Source of the DNA: an uncultured Clostridia bacterium
GTDB lineage: Bacteria; Bacillota; Clostridia; Lachnospirales; CAMVHY01
DNA: 5,299 nucleotides
Assembly: GCA_947167415.1 (NCBI GenBank)
Contig: CAMVHY010000112.1
Location: 1 to 5,299 of the forward strand
Direction: 5' to 3'
The first letter of the stretch is position 1; each line of letters starts with the position of its first letter. The translations under genes were made by a program, and so were the position numbers. A model generated the notes under the pieces. The model had not been told where the DNA came from and did not search any database. It worked only from the letters and a program-made list of their open reading frames with translations. Of the stretch, positions 1-5,299 are shown piece by piece.

Positions 1-258
1 TAGCTTCTAAAATTAAGTTTTTAAAGAAAAAAAGCAATAGCTTTGGCCATCGTACGTACTATTCCTCGACCATCTACTAAATCTCATATAAATTGTGTGC
101 CAGTTTCCATATTTTTTTGGTAATGCCCTCCATTTGCAACAATTCTCTATTATGTAAAGCATTGCACACATGAATTTGTAGTTTGATATCTTCGCCGGTT
201 TCCTCGCTATCAGCATTAATTCCTCCAGCTTTTTATATTGTATTTTTGTCAGTTTCAT
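1..258 (-). pseudogene. IS5-family transposase, N-terminal fragment, frameshifted
   Basis: The first 67 or so residues read as the N-terminal helix-turn-helix-type domain (DUF4096-like) of IS5-family DDE transposases. Visible family features are a run ending in ILE-type residues before KWRALPKKYG (about 42-51), then NWHTIYMRFSRWSRN (about 52-66), matching the usual W-R-x-L-P...G-x-W...Y-x-R-F-x-R-W pattern. The start ATG (256-258, read on the minus strand) has AGGA just upstream. After Asn-Ser-Thr the open frame leaves the family pattern and stops at codon 82. Deleting one copy of a tandem TACG at about 51-58 would join the sequence to MAKAIAFF in another frame, and a further frame change in the following T run would be needed to continue. 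The catalytic DDE domain is not in the window, and whether it exists beyond the left edge cannot be seen. This looks like a decaying IS copy. Family assignment is confident; the exact subgroup is not. Confidence 0.75.
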
Positions 259-1056
259 ATTCCTATCTTATCACTTTTTCTCTTTGCACAATATATTTTT
301 ATTTTATGTGAACGCTACCTAGTACGTTGGATTGATATAAAAGTTTTGGATTATATAATTAAAAAAGGATTGATTAGCGAAGAAATTAAAGATATATTCG
401 ATCAAAATAAATATAGTAATAAAGAATTTTATCGAACGAGAAAAGGAAAACTAATGTGGGATAACAAATCTAGCAAAAACCGAGGAACTTGGATTATAAA
501 ACAATCTTTGAATGACCTAAAAACACAAAAGAAAGATGCAAATATCAATAATCAAAATTTGGAGATAGAGAATAACGACACCAACATGATTAAAAACAAT
601 TTAGGAAATCCAGTTGCAAATAACTTTTGTAAAGATAATATTCCTATAAATACTACAGAACACCTAAATTATTCGGTTACGGATGGAAGTAATATAAACC
701 TGAATCAACGAATTCGACTAAAAATTAATAATTCTAGTAACAAATCAAATGTGGCACCGAATAATAAAAAAACAAAAATTTGTTTGGGCGTTGTTGGTTT
801 TATTTTTATAATCGCTGGTATTTGTTTGTTGTTTACAGCTCCGAAAATAGCAATCATTTTTCTAGTTATTGGAGGTTTATTATTTATCGGTGCAATTGGA
901 TTTAATAAATTCTGTTTGTGTTTATGCTTTAATAAAGATCAGATTGCAAATTTTGAGTTTGAACAAAAACAGTCGATTGATGAACAAATAGATAATTTAA
1001 CCAAACAAGTTTATTCAAACAATAACGAAATCAACAACGACAATCCCATCGTATAA
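238..1056 (+). CDS. Unrecognised Asn-rich protein with C-terminal hydrophobic hairpin
   Basis: I do not recognise a family. The span given is the maximal open frame from a TTG. Its first 35 or so residues are antisense to the transposase start and are probably not real; their hydrophobic look is the expected by-product of reading Lys/Glu codons backwards. The sequence looks protein-like from about residue 36 (LDYIIKKGLISEEIKDIF). The best start by ribosome-binding site is ATG 454-456, with AAAGGAAAA at 442-450, giving 200 residues. Features, numbered from the TTG: a charged, Lys/Asn-rich stretch (70-180) that looks disordered; two adjacent hydrophobic helices (about 181-199 and 203-221) separated by the short loop TAPK; a Cys-rich FCLCLCF segment (225-231); and a polar tail with possible short coiled-coil character. 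No signal peptide is seen from Met-73. A membrane protein with both ends on the same side is the simplest reading. The gene may have been truncated or re-started by the adjacent IS. Confidence 0.6.
   Translation: MYFCQFHIPILSLFLFAQYIFILCERYLVRWIDIKVLDYIIKKGLISEEIKDIFDQNKYSNKEFYRTRKGKLMWDNKSSKNRGTWIIKQSLNDLKTQKKDANINNQNLEIENNDTNMIKNNLGNPVANNFCKDNIPINTTEHLNYSVTDGSNINLNQRIRLKINNSSNKSNVAPNNKKTKICLGVVGFIFIIAGICLLFTAPKIAIIFLVIGGLLFIGAIGFNKFCLCLCFNKDQIANFEFEQKQSIDEQIDNLTKQVYSNNNEINNDNPIV
442..450 (+). promoter_or_regulatory. Ribosome-binding site supporting an internal start at ATG 454
   Basis: AAAGGAAAA places GGA six bases before an in-frame ATG at 454. It is the only Met codon in the first third of the open frame with a plausible Shine-Dalgarno sequence, so it argues for a 200-residue product rather than the 272-residue maximal frame. 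Against it, residues 36-72 upstream also look protein-like. Confidence 0.4.
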
Positions 1057-1092
1057 AATTAATATTTGCACCCCAAATAAATCTTTTTGTAT

Positions 1093-1142
1093 AAAAAAAA
1101 ATCCATGTGAGATATTAAATTTTTCTCGTATGGATTTTTTTT
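1093..1142. terminator. Bidirectional intrinsic terminator between convergent genes
   Basis: An A tract followed by TCCAT (1094-1106) pairs perfectly with ATGGA followed by a T tract (1130-1142), a 13-bp outer stem. On the plus-strand RNA the stem continues through two G-U wobbles into GAGA/TCTC, giving about 19 pairs and an 11-base loop (1113-1123). On the minus-strand RNA those two wobbles become A-C mismatches, so the hairpin is stronger for the plus-strand gene ending at 1056. Its 3' T tract and 5' A tract let it work for the carboxypeptidase gene (stop at 1154) as well. Confidence 0.8.
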
Positions 1143-1153
1143 ATGTCAAAAAA

Positions 1154-2335
1154 TTATGCCAGCCAAACATTTAATAATTTATTTATAGTGTTAAACAAAC
1201 TTGCTCGTTTAATATTTTTTGTTGTGACTAAATCACTTCGACCAATTTCTTTTTTGCCTGCAAAATAAATTATTTCGCCGACTTTAAAATTTTTTGCTAC
1301 AGGTGCGTTTATTTCATCCGACAAATTTATTTCACTAGTAATTTTATTTTGATCTTTATTTTTTTGCATCACGTTTGTAACCTGATTTTTTACAGCAATA
1401 TTTACTTGTTCTTCTTCGCCTTTTCTAACTTTTATTTTTCCTTTGATTGTTCCGGCCGGTTCGCATTTTATAAGCTGATAATTCATAAAACCATAATCCA
1501 ATAATTTTGCAGCCTCGCCAAATCTTTTTTTCGGATTTTCCGCACCTAAAATCACTGCAATTAAATTCATGTCATTTTTTTTGGCGCTCGCAGAAATACA
1601 AAATAACGCTTTGCTCGTCGAACCGGTTTTTAATCCTGTTGCGCCATGATAAGTTTTAATTAATCTGTTTGTATTCGATAGTCCAAATATTTTTTTCCCT
1701 TTTCGAGTTTGATGTGTAATATTATCCATCCAAATTTTTGTTGTTTCTAAAACTTCTGGATATTTATTTATCAGCTCGCAACTCATAATCGCGATATCAT
1801 TCGCACTTGTCAAATGATTTTCTGCATCCAAACCACATGCATTTAAAAAATTTGTATCTTTCATACCCAAAGATTTTGCTTTTTGATTCATTAGTTTCAC
1901 AAAATTTTCTTCATCGCCCGCGATATATTCTGCCATTGCAACCGCAGCATCATTTGCCGACGCAATAATTATTGCTTTTAATAAATCTTTTACAGTTTGT
2001 TTTTCGTTTGGCTCTAAAAAAATTTGTGAGCCTCCCATATTTGCAGCGTGTTCGCTTATATTTACTAGGTCATTTAATTTTATTTTTTTATTTTCTAGCG
2101 CTTCATAAATTAATAAAATCGTCATGATTTTTGTAATACTTGCCGGAGCTAATTTTTCATGCGGATTTTTTTGATACAAAACTTTTTTACTGGTTGGCTC
2201 GATTAAAAATCCTGCTTTTGCATCAATTTCAAAATTATCTGTCGTTTGTTGGGCATAAATTTTATTTGAAAACAAAACCAGAAATAATAAAATCATGGCA
2301 ATTATTTTTTTTAAGCTCGATTTTATTTTATGCAT
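1154..2335 (-). CDS. dacF: D-alanyl-D-alanine carboxypeptidase (penicillin-binding protein 5 / DacF type)
   Basis: Serine DD-carboxypeptidase of family S11. It removes the terminal D-Ala from peptidoglycan pentapeptides and so limits cross-linking; it acts outside the cytoplasmic membrane. All three active-site motifs are present: S66-I-T-K69 in APASITKIM, S126-A-N128 in IASANDAAVAMAEYIAG, and K236-T-G238 in GATGLKTGSTSKALFC. A signal peptide is clear: basic N-terminus, hydrophobic core at about 10-22, likely cleavage after IYA (28). Residues about 35-280 form the catalytic domain; about 285-370 match the PBP5 C-terminal beta domain; the final 20 residues are amphipathic (SLFNTINKLLNVWLA), as in the usual membrane anchor. 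The 393-residue length is normal for the family and the frame is intact. The start ATG has GGGAGA nine bases upstream. The catalytic part most resembles clostridial DacF proteins; the symbol dacF rather than dacA/dacB is a judgement by similarity. Its presence implies that the organism makes or remodels peptidoglycan. Confidence 0.93.
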   Translation of the reverse strand: MHKIKSSLKKIIAMILLFLVLFSNKIYAQQTTDNFEIDAKAGFLIEPTSKKVLYQKNPHEKLAPASITKIMTILLIYEALENKKIKLNDLVNISEHAANMGGSQIFLEPNEKQTVKDLLKAIIIASANDAAVAMAEYIAGDEENFVKLMNQKAKSLGMKDTNFLNACGLDAENHLTSANDIAIMSCELINKYPEVLETTKIWMDNITHQTRKGKKIFGLSNTNRLIKTYHGATGLKTGSTSKALFCISASAKKNDMNLIAVILGAENPKKRFGEAAKLLDYGFMNYQLIKCEPAGTIKGKIKVRKGEEEQVNIAVKNQVTNVMQKNKDQNKITSEINLSDEINAPVAKNFKVGEIIYFAGKKEIGRSDLVTTKNIKRASLFNTINKLLNVWLA

Positions 2336-2344
2336 GTATTTTTA

Positions 2345-2350
2345 TCTCCC
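2345..2350 (-). promoter_or_regulatory. Ribosome-binding site of the carboxypeptidase gene
   Basis: Read on the minus strand this is GGGAGA, nine bases before the ATG at 2335. It fixes the start, and the resulting N-terminus is a good signal peptide. I could not assign a convincing promoter further upstream. Confidence 0.7.
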
Positions 2351-2716
2351 GATTTAAATTAAAGATTTATAATTAAAAATATGAAACAAATTATTTTTTA
2401 TGCGCAAAGATTTGTTGAGAGAATAAAAAAAAACACGTAAACAAAGACAAATTATTTTTGGAGAAAAGAGATATAGATATGGAAAGGTAACGTATAAAAA
2501 AATTTGAAGGATGAAACATAAATTTTTTATTAACGGTCAAATTTTTATGTATAACCAAATTTTATTTCTTAGCAAAAATTAATCTTGTAGCAAAAGTATT
2601 TTTGTGGTATTTAAATACGTGCAAGAAATTTATATTTATTGGTCTAAGATTTTTTTGCGCTGTGAGAAAAATTTATTTTTTAGACTTAAGATATGTAAAA
2701 AGTTTTTTGTGTTGTA

Positions 2717-2725
2717 TGGTATAAA
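2717..2725 (+). promoter_or_regulatory. Possible extended -10 promoter for the efp cluster
   Basis: TGGTATAAA matches the extended -10 pattern TGnTATAAT with one mismatch. No good -35 box lies 16-18 bases upstream, which extended -10 promoters can tolerate. Initiation about seven bases downstream (near 2732) would leave a leader of about 20 bases that still contains the GGAGTGG ribosome-binding site. In DNA this AT-rich, TATAAA-like strings are common, so this is only a candidate. Confidence 0.4.
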
Positions 2726-2735
2726 AAAATATTTT

Positions 2736-2742
2736 GGAGTGG
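2736..2742 (+). promoter_or_regulatory. Ribosome-binding site of efp
   Basis: GGAGTGG ends nine bases before the ATG at 2752. It fits the start that gives the normal EF-P N-terminus, [10 protein letters not shown]. Confidence 0.7.
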
Positions 2743-2751
2743 TTGTAAATA

Positions 2752-3309
2752 ATGATTTCAGCAGGTGAATTTCGAAATGGTGTTACGATTGAATTTGATA
2801 ATAATTTATACACGATAATAGAATTTCAACACGTAAAACCGGGTAAGGGTGCTGCATTTGTTAGAACAAAGTTAAAAAATATAGTTTCGGGTGGCGTAAT
2901 TGAGCGAACATTTCGACCAACAGAGAAAGTTAATTTGGCGCATATTGAACGAAAAGATGTGCAGTATTTATATAATGACGGTGATTTATATCATTTTATG
3001 GATACCGTAACTTATGATCAATTTTCTGTTGATGCGAAAACGGTAGGCGATAGCTTAAAGTTTGTCAAGGAAAATGAGCAAGTGAAAATTATGTCGCATG
3101 ACGGAAAAATTTTGGGAATTGAGCCGCAATTGATAGTTGAGTTGGAAATTACTGATACAGAGCCAGGATTTAAAGGTGATACAGCAACGGGAGCGGTAAA
3201 ACCTGCAACTCTTGAAACAGGAGCAAAAATAAATGTGCCGCTTTTTGTAAACGTTGGGGATAAAATAAAAATCGATACCAGAACGGGTGAATATGTCGGG
3301 CGCGCATAA
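2752..3309 (+). CDS. efp: Elongation factor P
   Basis: EF-P enters the ribosomal E site and relieves stalling at consecutive prolines. The 185-residue length is exactly typical. Three beta domains are recognisable: a KOW-like N-terminal domain (about 1-62) with H27-V-K-P-G-K-G-A-A-F, an OB domain (about 65-125), and a C-terminal OB domain (about 129-185) that begins [23 protein letters not shown] and ends with the standard [12 protein letters not shown]32 at the tip of the PGKGAA loop is the position modified in many bacteria; the loop is of the K32 type rather than the Arg type. In Bacillus the modification is 5-aminopentanol, but whether that happens here cannot be seen. The gene is the first of a compact plus-strand cluster, and its last codons overlap the start of the CCA-adding enzyme gene by 17-23 bases, which suggests translational coupling. 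Confidence 0.97.
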   Translation: MISAGEFRNGVTIEFDNNLYTIIEFQHVKPGKGAAFVRTKLKNIVSGGVIERTFRPTEKVNLAHIERKDVQYLYNDGDLYHFMDTVTYDQFSVDAKTVGDSLKFVKENEQVKIMSHDGKILGIEPQLIVELEITDTEPGFKGDTATGAVKPATLETGAKINVPLFVNVGDKIKIDTRTGEYVGRA

Positions 3310-4576
3310 TTTTTTTGGCAAAAAAAAAATAAATATTCCTGATGAAGCTAGATGTATAATTGATGTATTGTATAAAAATAATTTTGAAGCTTATGTTGTG
3401 GGAGGTTGCGTGCGCGATTGTTTGTTGGAAAAAAATCCAAAAGATTGGGATATAACTACGAATGCAAAACCGAATGAGATAAAAGAAATTTTTAATGACA
3501 CGGCAAAAATAATTGAGACAGGGATAGCGCACGGAACACTCACGATAATTTTAAATAAGAAAAAATTTGAAATTACGACTTATAGAACGGATGGAATTTA
3601 TTCTGATTACAGAAGACCAGATAAAGTTGATTTTGTAAGTGATTTGAAAGAAGATTTGTCACGTCGGGATTTTTGTATGAACGCCATTGCTTATAATGAT
3701 CGGGATGGTTTAGTTGATTTATTTGGTGGATTGGAAAATATAAATGAAAAGAAAATTAGATGTGTTGGCGATCCTGAAAAAAGATTTTCTGAAGATGCAT
3801 TGAGAATGTTGAGAGCGCTGAGATTTGCAAATCAGTTGGATTTTTATATCGATGACATAAGTTATTCGGTTTTGAAAAAAAAAATAGAGATTATAAAATT
3901 TATAAGTATCGAACGTGTTCACGATGAGCTGGTAAAACTGTTTTTGGCTTTGAATATAAATAAAATTTATTTGCTTAAAGAAAGCGGAATCTTAAAATTT
4001 ATAAATCATGATTTTTATGTTTATTTTGATAAAAATTTTGATGGGATAAAAAAAAATTTAGCACGTGTTAAATTATTTAGTTTTGATAAGAATATTGATA
4101 TAATCTTAGTGGCAATTTTATATAAAATGAGATCTGAGAACGCTTATGAGTTGTTACGATTTTTTAAATTTGATAATAAAACTTGTAATAAGATAAGAAT
4201 TATTTTATCTTGTTTATATAAAAAAATAGTCGCTGATAAATATTTAATAAAAAAGTTAATTGCGTATATGGGGATTGAAAATTTTTATGAGTTGCTTGTA
4301 TTAAAAAAAATTATTGGGTATAAGAATACTGAGTGTGTAAAAATTTTAGCCAATGAAATTTTAATAGCGCATGAGTGTATTTTTTTAAAAGATTTAAAAA
4401 TAAATGGCGATGATATAAAAAAACTAGGTTTTTCAGGAAAAAATATAGGTCGTGTTTTAAATTATTTATTGGATATTGTGAATGATTTGCCAGAAAAAAA
4501 TTTATATGATACACTTGTTTACGAAGTTAATAAATTAAGAAAAAAATTTTTAATTGCTCTTGTGGCTCAGGGGTAG
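3293..4576 (+). CDS. cca: CCA-adding enzyme (class II tRNA nucleotidyltransferase)
   Basis: Adds or repairs the 3' CCA end of tRNAs using CTP and ATP without a nucleic-acid template. Numbered from ATG 3293 (427 residues): motif A is VVGGCVRD (35-42) followed by the catalytic DWD (51-53); [12 protein letters not shown] (124-135) is motif [15 protein letters not shown] (165-178) holds the EDxxR nucleotide-recognition motif (167-171) and the following helix; SIERVHDEL (205-213) begins the body region; [19 protein letters not shown] (368-386) matches the conserved C-terminal tail domain. Length is normal and no HD domain is seen. An in-frame GTG at 3287 would add two residues. Neither start has a good ribosome-binding site, and both lie inside efp, so translation is probably coupled to efp. 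The frame does not stop before the next gene: the last six codons (ALVAQG) and the TAG stop are the first 21 bases of tRNA-Thr. The region from about 225 to 365 is poorly conserved and rich in Lys, Ile and Phe, as expected from AT pressure. Confidence 0.95.
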   Translation: MSGAHNFFGKKKINIPDEARCIIDVLYKNNFEAYVVGGCVRDCLLEKNPKDWDITTNAKPNEIKEIFNDTAKIIETGIAHGTLTIILNKKKFEITTYRTDGIYSDYRRPDKVDFVSDLKEDLSRRDFCMNAIAYNDRDGLVDLFGGLENINEKKIRCVGDPEKRFSEDALRMLRALRFANQLDFYIDDISYSVLKKKIEIIKFISIERVHDELVKLFLALNINKIYLLKESGILKFINHDFYVYFDKNFDGIKKNLARVKLFSFDKNIDIILVAILYKMRSENAYELLRFFKFDNKTCNKIRIILSCLYKKIVADKYLIKKLIAYMGIENFYELLVLKKIIGYKNTECVKILANEILIAHECIFLKDLKINGDDIKKLGFSGKNIGRVLNYLLDIVNDLPEKNLYDTLVYEVNKLRKKFLIALVAQG

Positions 4577-4627
4577 AGCGCTTCCTTGGTAAGGAAGAGG
4601 TCGGCGGTTCGATTCCGCTCAGGAGCT
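4556..4627 (+). tRNA. trnT: tRNA-Thr, anticodon GGU
   Basis: A complete 72-base cloverleaf. The acceptor stem GCTCTTG pairs with CAGGAGC (one G-U). The D arm is GCTC/GAGC with loop AGGGGTA, the anticodon stem CTTCC/GGAAG encloses TTGGTAA (anticodon GGT, reading ACC and ACU), the variable region is AGGTC, and the T arm GGCGG/CCGCT encloses TTCGATT. The discriminator base is T73. The 3' CCA is not encoded; TTT follows. The first 21 bases double as the end of the cca reading frame, whose stop codon falls in the D loop at 4574-4576. Only three bases separate it from tRNA-Ser, so the two are surely co-transcribed. Confidence 0.97.
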
Positions 4628-4630
4628 TTT

Positions 4631-4719
4631 GGAGAGGTGGCCGAGCGGTTGAAGGCGATGGTCTCGAAAATCATTGTACGTTTTTTTACGTACCGGGGGT
4701 TCGAATCCCTTCCTCTCCG
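4631..4719 (+). tRNA. trnS: tRNA-Ser, anticodon CGA
   Basis: An 89-base class II tRNA. The acceptor stem GGAGAGG pairs with CCTCTCC, and the discriminator is G73, the serine identity base. The D arm is GCC/GGC. The anticodon stem ATGGT/ATCAT encloses CTCGAAA, giving anticodon CGA for codon UCG. The long variable region of about 20 bases forms a perfect six-pair stem GTACGT/ACGTAC with a loop of six T. The T arm GGGGG/CCCTT encloses TTCGAAT. The 3' CCA is not encoded; seven T follow directly (4720-4726) and may help end transcription. The long variable arm is the main recognition element for seryl-tRNA synthetase. Confidence 0.96.
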
Positions 4720-5062
4720 TTTTTTTGCTTTTATAAATTGCATAAACCCTGAGACAAGAAATTTTTTAAACGAAATTTGATTAAGAAAAAATATATTAGA
4801 GGAAAATTTGATAGATAAAACAACTAATACATTGCTTAACAAGAAGTCATATAACATGTTTTATTTATAGTTTGTTTTTTGTTTACTAATAGATTTTATT
4901 TTAAACGTTTTTCGTGTAAAAATCATCTGATCAACAAAGATAAAAAGTACATCATATTCGATGTACTTTTTATTATTTATTATCAAAATTATCTACTTCG
5001 CCAGTATAAATTATTTTATTTTGGAAAATTTATTATAATAATAAAGCAATCTAAAAAAATTA
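4720..5062. other. Intergenic region (343 bp), one terminator, no gene supported
   Basis: This spacer separates the tRNA pair from the convergent ACT-domain gene. It begins with a seven-T run directly after tRNA-Ser. A 20-codon open frame starts at TTG 4808 with AGAGG five bases upstream and stops at TAG 4868-4870. It has a fair ribosome-binding site but no recognisable product, so I do not call it. The longer plus-strand open frame over 4879-5112 has a composition of antisense and noncoding AT-rich sequence and crosses the terminator and the end of the opposite gene. Apart from the hairpin at 4940-4973 I see nothing structured. Confidence 0.5.
4940..4973. terminator. Bidirectional intrinsic terminator
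   Basis: AAAAAGTACATC (4942-4953) pairs perfectly with GATGTACTTTTT (4960-4971) around the loop ATATTC; two more A-T pairs extend the stem to 4940-4973. The flanking A and T tracts make it suitable in both directions. It lies about 90 bases downstream of the stop of the minus-strand ACT-domain gene and about 220 bases downstream of tRNA-Ser, so it probably separates the two converging transcripts. Confidence 0.8.
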
Positions 5063-5299
5063 TTATTGATTATTTTCATCTCCCCGAACAATTTCTTGCA
5101 CTCCATTTATAATCTCTAATTTAGTACATAGACTTTTTAATCTAAGCGTATTTTCTACATTAAATCCAATATCAAAAACTATTTTTCCATGTTTATTATG
5201 GGAATTAATCGCTTGTATTTTTATTTTTTCTGCCAAAAAAGTTTCTGTGATCTTAGTCAATATTCCCACGACATCATCACAAATTAATTTTATTTTTAC
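5063..5299 (-). CDS. C-terminal ACT domain, probably RelA/SpoT (p)ppGpp synthetase/hydrolase, partial
   Basis: Only the last 78 residues and the TAA stop are inside the window; the frame is open through the right edge, so the gene continues beyond it. An internal GTG at 5267-5269 is not the real start, because the upstream codons complete the first strand of the domain. The visible part is a full ACT fold: VKIKLICDDVVGILTKI supplies strand one and the D-x-x-G-x-L ligand or dimer loop, then a helix, a second strand around KIQAINSHNK, a third around GKIVFDIGFNV, a second helix (LKSLCTKLEII) and a closing strand, GVQEIVRG. Order, length and the end of the protein shortly after the GV-x-x-V-x-R-like segment match the C-terminal ACT domain of long RelA/SpoT proteins, where it takes part in ribosome-linked regulation of stringent-response activity. 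The synthetase and hydrolase domains are not visible, and another ACT protein cannot be excluded. Confidence 0.75.
   Translation of the reverse strand, partial: VKIKLICDDVVGILTKITETFLAEKIKIQAINSHNKHGKIVFDIGFNVENTLRLKSLCTKLEIINGVQEIVRGDENNQ

Larger units (their letters stand above)
2336..2751. other. Divergent intergenic region (416 bp), no gene supported
   Basis: This very AT-rich spacer lies between the divergent dacF and efp genes and must hold both promoters. I see only very short open frames: 19 codons from ATG 2381, and 23 codons from ATG 2511 with GAAGG just upstream. Neither has recognisable character. A 13-base direct repeat, ACAAATTATTTTT, occurs at 2386-2398 and 2447-2459, but such repeats arise easily at this composition. 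GTCTAAGA at 2642-2649 can pair with TTTTAGAC at 2678-2685, enclosing a further T5/A5 pairing. That could be a weak RNA structure or simply AT-rich noise. No known riboswitch, T-box or small RNA was recognised. Confidence 0.5.

Noticed and set aside
2140..2376. Plus-strand open frame opposite the signal peptide end of the carboxypeptidase gene
   Set aside because: It is antisense to a gene with all catalytic motifs, has no ribosome-binding site of note and no recognisable character.
2386..2459. Direct repeat ACAAATTATTTTT as a possible repeat element or CRISPR unit
   Set aside because: Only two copies, low complexity and no regular spacing; likely chance at this base composition.
2381..2582. 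Two very short open frames (ATG 2381 and ATG 2511) in the divergent spacer
   Set aside because: They are 19 and 23 codons with no recognisable features; only the second has a weak ribosome-binding site. They are expected by chance.
3055..3532. Two minus-strand open frames opposite efp and cca
   Set aside because: Both are shadows of confidently identified plus-strand genes and have Cys/Phe/Ile-rich antisense composition.
3719..4514. Two minus-strand open frames of 67 codons opposite cca
   Set aside because: Antisense of an intact CCA-adding enzyme gene; AT-rich shadow composition with no family features.
4586..4780. Plus-strand open frame across both tRNA genes
   Set aside because: It reads through tRNA-Thr and tRNA-Ser, which fold perfectly; the peptide is a by-product of conserved tRNA sequence.
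4567..4857. Minus-strand open frame with RGRDSNPR and ERNRTADLF-like peptides
   Set aside because: It is the antisense of the two tRNA genes. These peptide strings are a well-known artefact of translating tRNA genes backwards.
4808..4870. A 20-codon open frame from TTG with AGAGG upstream
   Set aside because: The ribosome-binding site is fair, but the length, TTG start and lack of any recognisable peptide do not support a gene call without conservation data.
4879..5112. Plus-strand open frame of 77 codons
   Set aside because: It crosses a strong terminator and the end of the opposite ACT-domain gene, and its Tyr/Phe/Ile/Lys-rich composition is that of random AT-rich sequence.

Overview
The window is strongly AT-rich DNA. 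The best-preserved proteins (a DacF-like D-Ala-D-Ala carboxypeptidase, an EF-P with the PGKGAA loop, a class II CCA-adding enzyme and a RelA-type ACT domain) look like those of Firmicutes, most likely Clostridia. Extreme A+T content, a decayed insertion sequence, compacted overlapping genes and tRNA genes without encoded CCA suggest a host-associated or genome-reduced lineage. That last point is inference; no taxonomic marker such as rRNA is present.

Left part (1-1150): an IS5-family transposase remnant on the minus strand runs off the left edge and is frameshifted near a tandem TACG duplication. It is followed by a plus-strand gene for an unrecognised Asn-rich protein with a two-helix hydrophobic hairpin near its C-terminus. 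The start of that gene is unclear because its open frame runs back into the antisense of the transposase. A strong hairpin with A and T tracts at 1093-1142 sits between this gene and the convergent carboxypeptidase gene.

Middle (1154-4719): the carboxypeptidase gene is on the minus strand. About 416 bp of noncoding, very AT-rich sequence separates it from a divergent plus-strand cluster devoted to translation: efp, then the CCA-adding enzyme gene (cca), then tRNA-Thr(GGU) and tRNA-Ser(CGA). The cluster is very tight. cca starts inside the end of efp, and its reading frame ends inside the tRNA-Thr gene, with its stop codon in the D loop. Neither tRNA gene encodes the 3' CCA, so the enzyme made from the same locus would have to add it to both.

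Right part (4720-5299): about 340 bp with no convincing gene but a perfect 12-bp hairpin flanked by A and T tracts, then the C-terminal ACT domain of a minus-strand gene, most likely relA/spoT, running off the right edge.

The most unusual feature is the cca/tRNA-Thr overlap. 5' maturation of this tRNA from a shared transcript would remove the last six codons and the stop codon of the mRNA for the tRNA-maturing enzyme itself. I saw no CRISPR array, phage module, toxin-antitoxin pair or defence system.
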